A DNA stretch of 64,000 bases from Bacillus sp. AFS015802 (lineage in GTDB: Bacteria > Bacillota > Bacilli > Bacillales > Bacillaceae_B): the NCBI RefSeq assembly GCF_002561455.1, contig NZ_NTUP01000007.1, forward strand, positions 1 through 64,000. The letters are read 5' to 3'. A program made the translations under genes and the position numbers. Below are positions 18,663 to 27,251 of the stretch, one piece after another. Below the pieces are notes generated by a model. That model was not told the DNA's origin. It made no database searches and saw only the letters and a list, made by a program, of their open reading frames with translations. Each line of letters opens with the position of its first letter. Position 1 is the stretch's first letter.

Positions 18663-19162
18663 GGATCCCGCCCTTTTACAGGCTTCCCTCCTGGCAGCGG
18701 TTCTTTGCAGGGATGGTCGTGGGAGGCATCATCAGCTGGATGATCTTCCTCTTCATGTTCGGCACCATGCATGAAAAACAGGCCCTGAAGATTGCCGAAC
18801 AGAAGAACGATATCAGCAAACTCAAAAATACCCTGTCCTACTTACAGGAAGAATACAAACAACTGAACAAAGAAAACGAAAACGAACTCACCATCCAGGA
18901 AGTCAAAGTGAAAATCATCAACAACACGAAAACAAAAGTGGAATTGCTCAGTATACACGAAACCGAGGACCGGCTGAGCGAAGACTTGCGGAGCCTGTTG
19001 ACCAAAGACCTGGAAACAGTGTACGGAAATAAGGAACTCATCAAGAAGATCATCGAAAATAAAACCGTCAAATTGAATGATAAAAACTTTCGGTTGAAAG
19101 TGAAGGAAATGTACTTCTATACGACCACGCAGATTACGTTGGAGTTGAGGTATGAGGAGTGA
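18659..19162 (+). CDS. ytrI: Sporulation membrane protein YtrI
   Basis: 167 residues: one N-terminal transmembrane helix (about 15-36), a coiled coil (about 40-78, rich in K, Q, E and N) and a C-terminal soluble domain predicted to be outside the mother-cell cytoplasm. YtrI is the usual partner of YtrH and is also sigma-E dependent in B. subtilis. The role in forespore development is known only genetically. A terminator follows directly. Confidence 0.88.
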   Translation: MRIPPFYRLPSWQRFFAGMVVGGIISWMIFLFMFGTMHEKQALKIAEQKNDISKLKNTLSYLQEEYKQLNKENENELTIQEVKVKIINNTKTKVELLSIHETEDRLSEDLRSLLTKDLETVYGNKELIKKIIENKTVKLNDKNFRLKVKEMYFYTTTQITLELRYEE

Positions 19163-19180
19163 AGAGATTAGTTTTGTTGT

Positions 19181-19210
19181 GAACCTGTCGAGTGGCAGGT
19201 TCTTTTTTGT
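19181..19210 (+). terminator. Terminator after ytrHI
   Basis: GAACCTG and CAGGTTC form a stem over an 8-base loop, followed by TTTTTTG. Confidence 0.8.
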
Positions 19211-19331
19211 TCGATTGGTGCACTATTTTATTGAAAACGACATTTGAAGCTTACAATTTCCTTTTACCTCCCGTCTGAATCCCTCTTTTAACAGGGATTT
19301 TGGGTTAGACTTTATCTACTCTTTCACCGTG

Positions 19332-19433
19332 ATTGCGTCATTTTCCACCACAATTGCGTCAAAATTTTATTTATTGCGTAATTATTTTGATAATTGCGTC
19401 AAAAATCATTTTAATTGCGTCATTTACCATAAT
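19332..19433 (+). repeat. Five direct repeats with a 20-21 bp period (ATTGCGTCA family)
   Basis: ATTGCGTCA (one copy ATTGCGTAA) starts at 19332, 19353, 19373, 19393 and 19414, spacing 21, 20, 20 and 21. The conserved core is 8-9 bases; the remaining 11-12 bases of each unit are A/T-rich. It lies in a 400-base gap between ytrHI and a convergent gene; apart from the ytrHI terminator nothing else was recognised there. Confidence 0.8.
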
Positions 19434-19562
19434 AATCCATTTCCTCTCTATGCCTTCCAATGAAGTGATCGAAACTCCACGTGCCTATCCCAATGATGAA
19501 GACGGGCTCTATTCACAGGGATCACCTGACCTTGTATTGGTACCAAATAGAAAAATAGACTT

Positions 19563-20030
19563 TCACTTTATGACTTTCGCTAGTCCTAAAGCTAGATGCT
19601 CCCAAAGGATTTTCTCGACGATCTGAGATTTTGTTTCGTCACACTCCACAATGAGAATGACTTCAGATTGTTTTCCCTTTAATCTATCCGTTTCCCGATT
19701 GTTGACAAAGACAAGGAACAACCGAATCACCAATCCAACCACAAAGCCTCCGATTGCACCAATTAACCCCCAATAGATGGGACCCCACTTCAGTTCAAAG
19801 CCGATGCTAGCCGTGACGACCGCAGATGCCGTGGCCAGAGGCATCGCAATATCAATAAGGGATAATCCGTCGGACCGGTGCAACGTATCAAATAGTTTCC
19901 TGCTTTCTTTCCGATTATCAAGCGGGACTGCATATATATCTTCCTTTTTGATCCCTATTTTCTCTAAATTTGCGATAGCGATTTCTAAAAAGATATGATT
20001 TTCGAAAGTTGAAAACAATTGCATCGTCAT
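19563..20030 (-). CDS. Hypothetical membrane protein with two-helix glycine-rich core
   Basis: 155 residues, not recognised by name. A soluble N-terminal part (1-60, with the fold feel of GspM/DUF1269-like 'general stress' proteins: an alpha-beta start FENHIFLEIAIANLEKIGIKKEDIYAVPLD) is followed by two hydrophobic helices rich in Gly/Ala (about 64-82 and 86-110) and a charged tail ending in a possible beta-alpha unit (VILIVECDETKSQIVEKIL). ATG 20030 overlaps the stop of the upstream gene (ATGA), so both are co-translated. Confidence 0.65.
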   Translation of the reverse strand: MTMQLFSTFENHIFLEIAIANLEKIGIKKEDIYAVPLDNRKESRKLFDTLHRSDGLSLIDIAMPLATASAVVTASIGFELKWGPIYWGLIGAIGGFVVGLVIRLFLVFVNNRETDRLKGKQSEVILIVECDETKSQIVEKILWEHLALGLAKVIK

Positions 20031-20839
20031 ATACGTTTTTTTCCTTTCAGAATGTGAAATGTTCTTTTTTGATAATGTTCTTTTAAAAAACGCCTCTGTT
20101 CTTTCTCGTAAAGTTTATTATTTTCGACTGTATTCATATAGGCATCGACTATAGCAAACCCATACAGGGAGGGAAACATCAGCAACCACTCAGGATTCAA
20201 TACCTCAGTCGCTCTTTCGATTTCCCCCATAAAAAGCAGTGATACTCCTTCCAACATGTGAGAGTAATAAAAGAACACAACACTCCAAACGATCACGACA
20301 AGGGCCGTCACGATCCGATGAATGTAAAGCTGTCCTAACCCAGGCATAAATAAGGACCATAATGCTGCTAATAAGGGGTTTCTTTTATCTAAATAATTCA
20401 TTTCCAATGCCCCGATACTAAAGGTGTTTATTTTGTGATCCTCTCGTTCAGAGAGAATATACACGTTATTCAAATCCACGGTCGTGCGGTAGCTATCCCA
20501 GATTGCAAAGATGTAAACAGGAATATATATCAAGAGCCAACGGGTATCCAATACCTCTTTTGCCATAGGTACGTTCCCCTGGAAAGAATAAATCATGGCC
20601 AGGTTGACGTGGGCTTTCAGATTTATCACCACTTCCCAAGTCAACAAAAGGTATCCCCTTATATACTTAGAAAGCAATAAATGGCCAAACCCCGGAAAAG
20701 ACACTGACCACCATGCAATAATATACGGGTTCCTTAAATGTATTTGGGTAGTTCCAAGTATACTGACATGAGCGGTGTATCTCCTTGCAGTGTTATCGTT
20801 CGAATAATTATCCAATAAGAGCCCATCCCCAAAGTTCAA
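20027..20839 (-). CDS. Hypothetical multi-pass membrane protein with an internal duplication
   Basis: About 260 residues. Two related halves are visible: RNPYIIAWWSVSFPGFGHLLLSKYIRG and RNPLLAALWSLFMPGLGQLYIHRIVT, each followed by VLDTRWLLIYIP / VLNPEWLLMFPS and a D-x-Y motif (IWDSYRTTVDLN / IVDAYMNTVENN). This is the TM2-like PGxGxLY pattern repeated. Function unknown. The listed start is TTG 20839 without a ribosome site. A ribosome site (AAGGAG, 20786-20781) precedes an ATG at 20769 that is in another frame and stops after 11 codons, so the N-terminus may carry a frameshift. Confidence covers the body, not the start. Confidence 0.65.
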   Translation of the reverse strand: MNFGDGLLLDNYSNDNTARRYTAHVSILGTTQIHLRNPYIIAWWSVSFPGFGHLLLSKYIRGYLLLTWEVVINLKAHVNLAMIYSFQGNVPMAKEVLDTRWLLIYIPVYIFAIWDSYRTTVDLNNVYILSEREDHKINTFSIGALEMNYLDKRNPLLAALWSLFMPGLGQLYIHRIVTALVVIVWSVVFFYYSHMLEGVSLLFMGEIERATEVLNPEWLLMFPSLYGFAIVDAYMNTVENNKLYEKEQRRFLKEHYQKRTFHILKGKKRI

Positions 20840-21058
20840 TGATACTTTTATTTTTCCATACTTTTGAAGATTTATGATAAATGTTTCCTTAAGTCCTGGA
20901 TTCTAGACGAGCCCAACCGCCATAAATACATATATACTGATCATAGTAAACTATTCTTTCTTATTTCCCCATCACTCAAAAAAAACATGAGAATAACTCC
21001 AACATCCATTCGTTGTACATCATGTAAAGGCCTTTCAACCATATAAGGAGCGAAGTAA

Positions 21059-21622
21059 ATGAAAAGTTCACCCACCAATTTCATTAAAAGGTTAAAAAAG
21101 AAAAAAGAAGATGCATTGGAATATGTGATTGACGCTTATATGCCGCTTGTGAAAACCATTGCTATGAAAATACTGCACAATCGAAATCGCCTGGATGTCG
21201 ATGAATGTATCAACGACGTATTCCTGACCGTCTGGCAAAATGCCCATCAGTTTAAAGGAGAGCCTGAGGACTTCAAAAAATGGATCGGGATGATCACGAA
21301 ATACAAAGCAATCGACCGATACCGGCAGGCAGAAAAACGCCACACCCGTGAGCAGTCGGACAAATCCCTTCTTCAAACAGAAAGTCCTCTCGAAACCGAT
21401 ACCTCTGTACTGCGGTGGGAAGAAAAAAATGAATTATTAGCTGCGATCAGTCAGCTTGAGGAACTGGACCGGGATATTTTCGTGATGAAGTATTATTTAG
21501 ATCTAACCAATAAGGAAATTGCGGACCAACTAAACCTTTCAAAAGCGGCGGTGGATAACAGTTTATACCGTGGAAAGAAAAAGTTAGCGTCAAACGTGAA
21601 ATTAAAGGAGCGACTGGTATGA
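21059..21622 (+). CDS. ECF-type RNA polymerase sigma factor
   Basis: 187 residues. Sigma region 2 (about 24-95: YMPLVKTIAMKILHNRNRLDVDECINDVFLTVWQNAHQF, ending WIGMITKYKAIDRYRQ) and region 4 (about 128-180: LEELDRDIFVMKYYLDLTNKEIADQLNLSKAAVDNSLYRGKKKL) with a helix-turn-helix; no region 3. AAGGAG precedes ATG 21059. The stop overlaps the DUF4179 gene start (ATGA), the usual sigma/anti-sigma coupling. I could not find a convincing autoregulatory promoter in the 20840-21058 gap. Confidence 0.88.
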   Translation: MKSSPTNFIKRLKKKKEDALEYVIDAYMPLVKTIAMKILHNRNRLDVDECINDVFLTVWQNAHQFKGEPEDFKKWIGMITKYKAIDRYRQAEKRHTREQSDKSLLQTESPLETDTSVLRWEEKNELLAAISQLEELDRDIFVMKYYLDLTNKEIADQLNLSKAAVDNSLYRGKKKLASNVKLKERLV

Positions 21623-22638
21623 GCATGAAGGAATGGATGGAGTTGGATATAGATTCACTTGAGCTCGAAGAAGTGACAGATTTGGAAAAAAAGCGTGTGA
21701 AACAGCATGTACTGAAGAAACGCGAAAAGAAGCACGTATGGAGAAATATCGGGGTGGCATCCGTTATGCTGATCGGTATCTCCACTGCTGCAGGTTATGC
21801 CTACCCTTCCCTGGCATCGCAGGTTCCTTTCATGGATGATGTTATACAGTATTTCAGTAATGACGAGACATACAAAGAATTTGACGAATTCTCAACTGAC
21901 ATCGGTCTGACAGAAACGAGTAACGGTGTGACCATCCTGATCGATGATGCCGTATATGACGGCACGAATATTACCGTCTCCTATGCGATCGAAACAGATA
22001 AAGACTTCGGGGAAGACATTCACAGTGGAGGTCATTGGTTTGACATCAAAGGGGCGAATGGAAGCGGCGGAAGCAGTCAACTTACGAAGATCAGCGATAA
22101 CCGGTATGTCGGTCTGGCCACCATCACCCCAAGCTTTAAACGCGGTGAATTTCCGGAAAAGGTGGAGATTACATGGGAACCAGAGAAGCTTTACAGCACG
22201 TCCAATGATGTAGAGGTCGAGGGGGATTGGTCCTTCGCCTTTTCACTGAAACGTCTGGAGGGAGACGTAAGGCTGGTAAACGAAACAACGAAAACAGAAG
22301 ACATTCAATTCACTTTAAAATCCGTTGAGGTCACTGATGTTTCAACGGTGATCGCATATGAGCAGGGAGTATCAGACTCACTTCTCGAAGAGTGGTCGGA
22401 AGTATCACCCGTGTTCAAGGTGACGGATGACCTCGGTCATGTTTACTTGGATGGAACGGGTGGCGGCGGATTCTCAAAGGATGACGGAAAAACGCTGGAA
22501 GGAACAACGGCTTTCGGCACCATACAGGAAGGAGCCACTAAGCTCATTATCGAGCCCGTTGAAATCGCCAGTTTTGGGTCCGGAAAAGGACACACCGAAA
22601 TTCAACTCGACAGAATCGTTATTGATTTAGAAGAATAA
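21619..22638 (+). CDS. DUF4179 membrane protein, probable anti-sigma factor
   Basis: 339 residues. A charged cytoplasmic N-terminus (1-38, sigma-binding by inference), one transmembrane helix (about 42-62, NIGVASVMLIGISTAAGYAY) and a large extracellular part beginning with the DUF4179 domain (DIGLTETSNGVTILIDDAVYDGTNITVSYAIET) and ending in beta-rich repeats. Coupled to the ECF sigma gene by a 4-base overlap. The signal sensed is unknown. Confidence 0.8.
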   Translation: MSMKEWMELDIDSLELEEVTDLEKKRVKQHVLKKREKKHVWRNIGVASVMLIGISTAAGYAYPSLASQVPFMDDVIQYFSNDETYKEFDEFSTDIGLTETSNGVTILIDDAVYDGTNITVSYAIETDKDFGEDIHSGGHWFDIKGANGSGGSSQLTKISDNRYVGLATITPSFKRGEFPEKVEITWEPEKLYSTSNDVEVEGDWSFAFSLKRLEGDVRLVNETTKTEDIQFTLKSVEVTDVSTVIAYEQGVSDSLLEEWSEVSPVFKVTDDLGHVYLDGTGGGGFSKDDGKTLEGTTAFGTIQEGATKLIIEPVEIASFGSGKGHTEIQLDRIVIDLEE

Positions 22639-22645
22639 ATGATCA

Positions 22646-22692
22646 CTCCCCTATTCAAGTTGAAGTTCGGACTTTTATAGGGGATTTATTTA
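22646..22692. terminator. Terminator between converging genes
   Basis: TCCCCTAT pairs with ATAGGGGA over a loop of about 22 bases, followed by TTTATTTATT on the plus strand. It reaches into the stop of the next, minus-strand gene. Confidence 0.55.
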
Positions 22693-23528
22693 TTCATCCA
22701 CTCACGAATTTCTCTCGCCACTCGTTCAGGAAAATCCCAATGCACATTATGTTTCGTATTCTCGATCCCAACTACCTTAACCTTCATGATGGAATTCTGC
22801 ATTTTCTCAATGGCTTTCTGCCTTGCAGGATCTGAGACGGGAATCGTAGCATGAAAGAATAACACAGGGCACTCAATCTCTTGATAGGTTGTGGAGCACG
22901 GTTCATGATAAAAAGCTTTGATCGTCGCCAAAAGACTGTCCCGGTCCGCTCTCAACTGGTAATGGCCATCCATCACTACAAAGTTTGAAGAAATAATCCC
23001 TTCTAGCTGAGGATCCCAAGGTCTTGTCGTGTACTCCTGATAAATCTTCACTACATCAGCCCAGGACTGATACCTGCTGAAATCTATGTATTCTGCCCAA
23101 TCCGAAAGAGCTGTTTCCTCCGTGTATCCCTCAACCATTTCAGGGAACACATACCCTCCGTCTATTAAAATAAGTCCCTTTATTTGATGAGGGTATTGCT
23201 TGGCGATATGAAGTGACAGATCAGCTCCCCAGGAATGCCCCAATACATATACGGGTTCAGTCGTAAATTTGGTGATGACGCCCATGATCCGTTTTGCAAG
23301 TGATGAAAAAAGGTAGTCTTCATCGCTTTCCAAAGGCTCAGTTTCTCCGTGCCCCGGTAGGTCCAAAAGAATGAGATGAAAATCGTTGCGGAGATATCCT
23401 GCAAGTTCAATGAAACTATTGGAGTCTCCTGTCATTCCATGCAGGCATACAAGAGTGGGTAGGTGTTGGTCACCTATTTCATATGTTGTAAAAGTGTGGT
23501 GGTCTAACGTAAATCTTACTAGATCCAT
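22686..23528 (-). CDS. Alpha/beta hydrolase
   Basis: 280 residues. The fold is clear from the oxyanion segment LVCLHGMTGDSNS, the LDLPGHGETEP turn, the nucleophile elbow VLGHSWGADLSL (Ser) and the late His in ENTKHNVHWDFPE. Substrate unknown. ATG 23528 follows GGGAGGGG; the in-frame ATG at 23543 lies before it. Last gene of a five-gene minus-strand run (MFS, hydrolase, APH, GNAT, hydrolase) with gaps of 2-56 bases. Confidence 0.85.
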   Translation of the reverse strand: MDLVRFTLDHHTFTTYEIGDQHLPTLVCLHGMTGDSNSFIELAGYLRNDFHLILLDLPGHGETEPLESDEDYLFSSLAKRIMGVITKFTTEPVYVLGHSWGADLSLHIAKQYPHQIKGLILIDGGYVFPEMVEGYTEETALSDWAEYIDFSRYQSWADVVKIYQEYTTRPWDPQLEGIISSNFVVMDGHYQLRADRDSLLATIKAFYHEPCSTTYQEIECPVLFFHATIPVSDPARQKAIEKMQNSIMKVKVVGIENTKHNVHWDFPERVAREIREWMNK

Positions 23529-23530
23529 AT

Positions 23531-23959
23531 TCACCCCTCCCATATCCTTTCACACCTAAACCGCTCGACCCCCGGATACTTCTCCCCTAAACTCTCAACC
23601 TCAAACCCTATCTTTTTATAAAACAACACCGCATCCCGATCCGTTTCAGCAACCATGCTCGATATGGAATAATTCTGGATGGTATTATCCAGCATCTTTT
23701 TACCAACACCCGCACCACGGTGGCCTGGCATTACGGCTACGAGTTTAATTTCACACCTGCCATCTTCCAAGAACTCGACCCCAATACATGCAACGATTCC
23801 CTCACCTCTCCTGAATCCAAATAGCTTACGCCTGTTAGAGTGAAGGTAAGAAGCATACTCTTCGTTTACTTTCACATGGGAGGTTGCGAAGGACAATAAT
23901 GTCTTGATGTCAGGGTGAATACATCTCGAGACGATTTCTTCCATGAGCTCATTCCTCAT
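23531..23959 (-). CDS. GNAT-family N-acetyltransferase
   Basis: 142 residues. The acetyl-CoA loop (VAVMPGHRGAGVGKKML, the R/Q-x-x-G-x-G/A pattern) and the C-terminal AETDRDAVLFYKKIGFEVE are diagnostic. Probably acetylates an amine on a small molecule. ATG 23959 is preceded by GGGGATATTTT. Two bases upstream of the hydrolase start and 42 bases after the APH gene, so part of the same operon. Confidence 0.85.
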   Translation of the reverse strand: MRNELMEEIVSRCIHPDIKTLLSFATSHVKVNEEYASYLHSNRRKLFGFRRGEGIVACIGVEFLEDGRCEIKLVAVMPGHRGAGVGKKMLDNTIQNYSISSMVAETDRDAVLFYKKIGFEVESLGEKYPGVERFRCERIWEG

Positions 23960-24001
23960 AAAATATCCCCTTCTCTATTTTCCATTGCCAATATGTTTTT
24001 T

Positions 24002-24865
24002 TCATCTATACCCCTTCATCCCATTCTCAAATGCTTCCGGATCATCATTCTCAATTCCGTGGAGTGCTTCCTGCAATGCAAAAGTCCCCCGGTAAAAGTT
24101 TATTCTGTCAAAAATTCTATCCCCATTAGGATACATTTCCAGGCAACTTCTGACGAAGTGTTCGCCGTAACTGGATAATAGTCCGGCAAAGTCATAGGCG
24201 GGATCCCCCACTTCCGATTCACCAAAATCGATGATTCCGGCTACTTCATTCCGCTCCCTATCCCAGAGAATATTCGATGCGCCAAAGTCTCCATGTGTGA
24301 GGACCGGTTCGAAATCCAGAAGTTCACTTTGAGATAAAAACGAATCAAAATGCCTGCTGACTTCAAGCTTAGCTTTCTCATTCATATGGGGAAAGAGTTT
24401 TTCTATGAATCTTTCGTATAAGTCTTCAATCGAGCTCCGAATATCAGCGATGCTTTTCTTTTCAATCTCTAAATCTTCGACAGACCGGGAGTGCAATTCA
24501 GTTAGAAATTTCACCAATTGGGTAGCAATTTTCAGACTATGTTCTTCATTGTCTTTAAAGACTCCTGACCATAAAGGTTCCCCTTCAATCAGCCTGTATC
24601 CCGTAAATACTTTTCCCACTTCTTCGGGCTCCATGGATTGGTAAAGGGGGTATGGGACCGGCAATGAGAGGTTTCCCTTAATACTTTCCAATACGCTCGT
24701 TTCTTTCTTCAACTTCCTGATCCCTTCCACATACTTCGGAAATCTGAACACGAGGGAATCGTTAACGATCAGAACATCATTATTCTGCCCGATTTCATTC
24801 ACTTCACATGAGGTGATCTCAAACTCAGGGTAGACTTCTCTAATTCTTTTTTCATGAATGGACAC
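24002..24865 (-). CDS. Aminoglycoside-phosphotransferase-family kinase (APH fold)
   Basis: 287 residues. The catalytic loop HGDFGASNILWD (His191, Asp193, Asn198) and the metal-binding IDFGESEVGDPAYDFA (Asp213) define the APH/choline-kinase-like family; the N-terminal lobe VLIVNDSLVFRFPKY is the ATP-binding half. Family members phosphorylate aminoglycosides, macrolides or natural metabolites; the substrate cannot be read here. GTG 24865 has GAGGAGG 10 bases upstream. Encoded in an operon with an exporter, GNAT and two hydrolases. Confidence 0.82.
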   Translation of the reverse strand: MSIHEKRIREVYPEFEITSCEVNEIGQNNDVLIVNDSLVFRFPKYVEGIRKLKKETSVLESIKGNLSLPVPYPLYQSMEPEEVGKVFTGYRLIEGEPLWSGVFKDNEEHSLKIATQLVKFLTELHSRSVEDLEIEKKSIADIRSSIEDLYERFIEKLFPHMNEKAKLEVSRHFDSFLSQSELLDFEPVLTHGDFGASNILWDRERNEVAGIIDFGESEVGDPAYDFAGLLSSYGEHFVRSCLEMYPNGDRIFDRINFYRGTFALQEALHGIENDDPEAFENGMKGYR

Positions 24866-24881
24866 TGCATTTCTACCTCCT

Positions 24882-25730
24882 CTATTTCCTATTCTTTAAA
24901 AACAACCCGTACTCCTCTGCAAACCGGTATGCCTCTTCAAGGAACGGGTAGTGGTTACTCTCCTCAAAGACGACCAGTCTGGAGTCCGGTATCCCCTCAG
25001 CCATTTCAATTGAGTACTTCAATGGACATTGCACATCAAAGCGGCCACACATAATTAGCGCCGGGACCCCAATAAATTCCAGTTTTCTCGTCACATCATA
25101 TATTTGCAGTTCTCGGATAAAGAAGTTCATTCGTGTTGCGGACATCCCTTTATGAATATCGAGGGAAAATAACTCACTATATCTTTCAGGTTTATGTAGA
25201 GAAAACTTTGTCCTTTCCACTGATAGCTCTTTTCTTTCTTCAAGTGATAAATCCGATTTTTTCAACGCTTCAATCAAATCCTGCATTCTGCTAAAATCAG
25301 GGTGCGCTTCGTTATATATGCAGTCCTCCGAAAAGGTCATATACTCTCTCGCAGCACCTCCGACAATCACAGCGAAATCCAGACTTATTGAGAAGTGAAT
25401 CCCGTAAAGGATCCCTAACATCCCACCAGTGGAATGTCCGGCAAATCCCCAATGAGGTAACCCTAATGCTTCCCGGATCGCCTCCAGGTCAAATACGGTT
25501 TCCAGCATACTCAGATGATACGATTCATTTGCTTTGTCAGAGCCCCCTGCTTCCCGTAAGTTAATCAAGAAGACTTGGTTGGTACCTGTGAACGTCTCTG
25601 CGAAATAGTCCCCGGTCTCATTGAACTCGGAATAATGGTGGGTGACACATAGAGGATTACCCACTCCCTTCATGAATATCTCAAATACTCCTCGTGCTGT
25701 ATGCAGTAACTTTCTTTCCCACACCTTCAT
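24882..25730 (-). CDS. Alpha/beta hydrolase
   Basis: 282 residues. NLREAGGSDKA, the nucleophile elbow FAGHSTGGMLGIL (Ser) and CGRFDVQCPLKYS (acid) with ESNHYPFLEE (His) form the triad of the proline-iminopeptidase/haloperoxidase-like branch. Substrate unknown. I chose ATG 25730, preceded by AAAAGGGG and GTAAGG; an earlier in-frame start at 25790 would overlap the MFS gene and lacks a site. Follows the MFS gene by 56 bases. Confidence 0.83.
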   Translation of the reverse strand: MKVWERKLLHTARGVFEIFMKGVGNPLCVTHHYSEFNETGDYFAETFTGTNQVFLINLREAGGSDKANESYHLSMLETVFDLEAIREALGLPHWGFAGHSTGGMLGILYGIHFSISLDFAVIVGGAAREYMTFSEDCIYNEAHPDFSRMQDLIEALKKSDLSLEERKELSVERTKFSLHKPERYSELFSLDIHKGMSATRMNFFIRELQIYDVTRKLEFIGVPALIMCGRFDVQCPLKYSIEMAEGIPDSRLVVFEESNHYPFLEEAYRFAEEYGLFLKNRK

Positions 25731-25786
25731 CCTTACACCCCTTTTCACCTGTAAAAAAGGCTTCCCGAAATGGGAAACCTGATAAA

Positions 25787-27001
25787 TCACGATTCTTCAA
25801 ATCGAACGCTTAAAGGCTTGTTTAAATTTCTCAACTTAGGATTCACCCTGAAATACAGGGCAAAGACCAGGTAACCCACACCTGATATCACCAAGAGGAA
25901 TCTTCCCGAAGTGAACTCTCCGATCACACCGCCGAGCAGGTATCCTAAAGGACTCAGTGACCCGAGCAGCGACGAAGTGAAGGCAAAACCGATTCCTATA
26001 TATCCTTTTGGAAGATTGACCTGAATCAACGTTTGCACATATATCCCTATGATGCCGATCCCCATCCAGGATAAAGCAAACAATAGATAAGGCATAATCG
26101 ACGAGTCCTTTAATGCAAACGCCAGCATCCAACACAAACCGGACCAAAGAGACAGTAGCGGCAGAATGCGATTTAGCGCTATTTTCTCTAACTTACTGGA
26201 TATGGCGGTCCCTGTCAGAGTGCCTAAAGACATGGCGGTCAACCAGAATCCGTATTCCGCAGAAGAATCGGAAATGACCGGAAGCATAGCCATCCCCATC
26301 GTCGCCATCACATTCATAACGATGATGCCGAATACCATGCTTAGAAGTGTATGACGTCTTTTCACAACCAGGAATCCTTCTTTGAAATCTTCCCTGTACT
26401 GCCTTATTAAACGGACGGTCCGTACTTCCGTTTCCTTTTTCGACCTTGGGACGCTTAAATAGAATAAAAACAGCATTCCCGTCCCGATCAATAAAACGCT
26501 ATTCGTCACATAAATCAAACCCAACCCAACAAAAGCGATCAAGATCCCCGATGCAGCATCACATAAAATATCGAGGGTTTGATAAGAAAAGGCAAAAATA
26601 GAGTTCACCTTTGTAAGCTGTTCACGTGGGGTCAGGCTTTCAATCAGGGCACTTTCCGTCGGATACGTGCATTCTGATAACGAAAGAGCTACGAACATCA
26701 TTGTGAACAGCAGTGGCAGCCATAAGAGATTCGTATAATACAAGATAGAAATGGCACTGACCAGCACACCCTGCCCGAGCATAGCGACATAAAGAATCTT
26801 CTTCTTTGAAAACCGGTCAATAATGGGACCGTATAGAAATTGAATGGTGACGGGCAGGATGGCCACTGCACTTGTCAATCCGATTAACAAAGGCGAAGAC
26901 GTAGTCGATTTCACGTACCAGATCGTTGCAATCATGTAAAAGCTGTCAGCAAAATTAGTGATGATCCTGCCTGTCAACAGAATCATTAATTGTTTATTCA
27001 T
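25787..27001 (-). CDS. MFS transporter (MFS_3-like drug exporter)
   Basis: 404 residues, about 12 helices. The cytoplasmic loop DRFSKKKIL after helix 2 and the motif FALSWMGIGIIGIYVQTLIQ with PKGYIGIGFAFTSSL are typical of exporter families. ATG 27001 has AGGAGG 10 bases upstream. First gene of the operon whose later genes encode modifying enzymes, so it may export or import what they act on. The 27002-27190 region ahead has AT-rich promoter-like sequence but no clear regulator gene. Confidence 0.82.
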   Translation of the reverse strand: MNKQLMILLTGRIITNFADSFYMIATIWYVKSTTSSPLLIGLTSAVAILPVTIQFLYGPIIDRFSKKKILYVAMLGQGVLVSAISILYYTNLLWLPLLFTMMFVALSLSECTYPTESALIESLTPREQLTKVNSIFAFSYQTLDILCDAASGILIAFVGLGLIYVTNSVLLIGTGMLFLFYLSVPRSKKETEVRTVRLIRQYREDFKEGFLVVKRRHTLLSMVFGIIVMNVMATMGMAMLPVISDSSAEYGFWLTAMSLGTLTGTAISSKLEKIALNRILPLLSLWSGLCWMLAFALKDSSIMPYLLFALSWMGIGIIGIYVQTLIQVNLPKGYIGIGFAFTSSLLGSLSPLGYLLGGVIGEFTSGRFLLVISGVGYLVFALYFRVNPKLRNLNKPLSVRFEES

Positions 27002-27187
27002 ATATGAAAATCCTCCTTTCATCATCAGCAAATAACACGTGGTCATTCGCTAACCTTAAGGCGGTTTCCACACAATGAATGAGTTCTAATGATCGAATGG
27101 ATTTTGAAAGCGTATGAGAATCATAGACTCTTTCCTTTCTTATACTAGTATTGGTAATTATTTCATAAACATTCCGAATCTTCAAGC

Positions 27188-27220
27188 TAAAAAAACATCC
27201 CTGCAATGGCAGGACTTCTC
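27188..27220 (-). terminator. Terminator after the DUF4362/DUF3221 lipoprotein gene
   Basis: Minus strand CCTGC-CATT-GCAGG followed by GATG and seven T. The stem is short but GC-rich. Confidence 0.6.
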
Positions 27221-27251
27221 CGCTGCAAGAATGTTTTACTATATACCTTAT

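Noticed and set aside
18263-18772. 169-codon frame antisense to ytrH
   Set aside because: It is the mirror of a confidently identified gene and has no ribosome site or family match.
19332-19433. CRISPR array
   Set aside because: Repeats are only about 9 bp with 11-12 bp between them, no dyad and no cas genes.
19333-19626. 97-codon plus-strand frame, partly protein-like near 19450-19560
   Set aside because: It starts inside the direct-repeat array, lacks a ribosome site and overlaps the end of a minus-strand gene.
26994-27206. 70-codon frame upstream of the MFS gene, possible regulator remnant
   Set aside because: It overlaps the MFS ribosome site and start, and no DNA-binding motif is visible.
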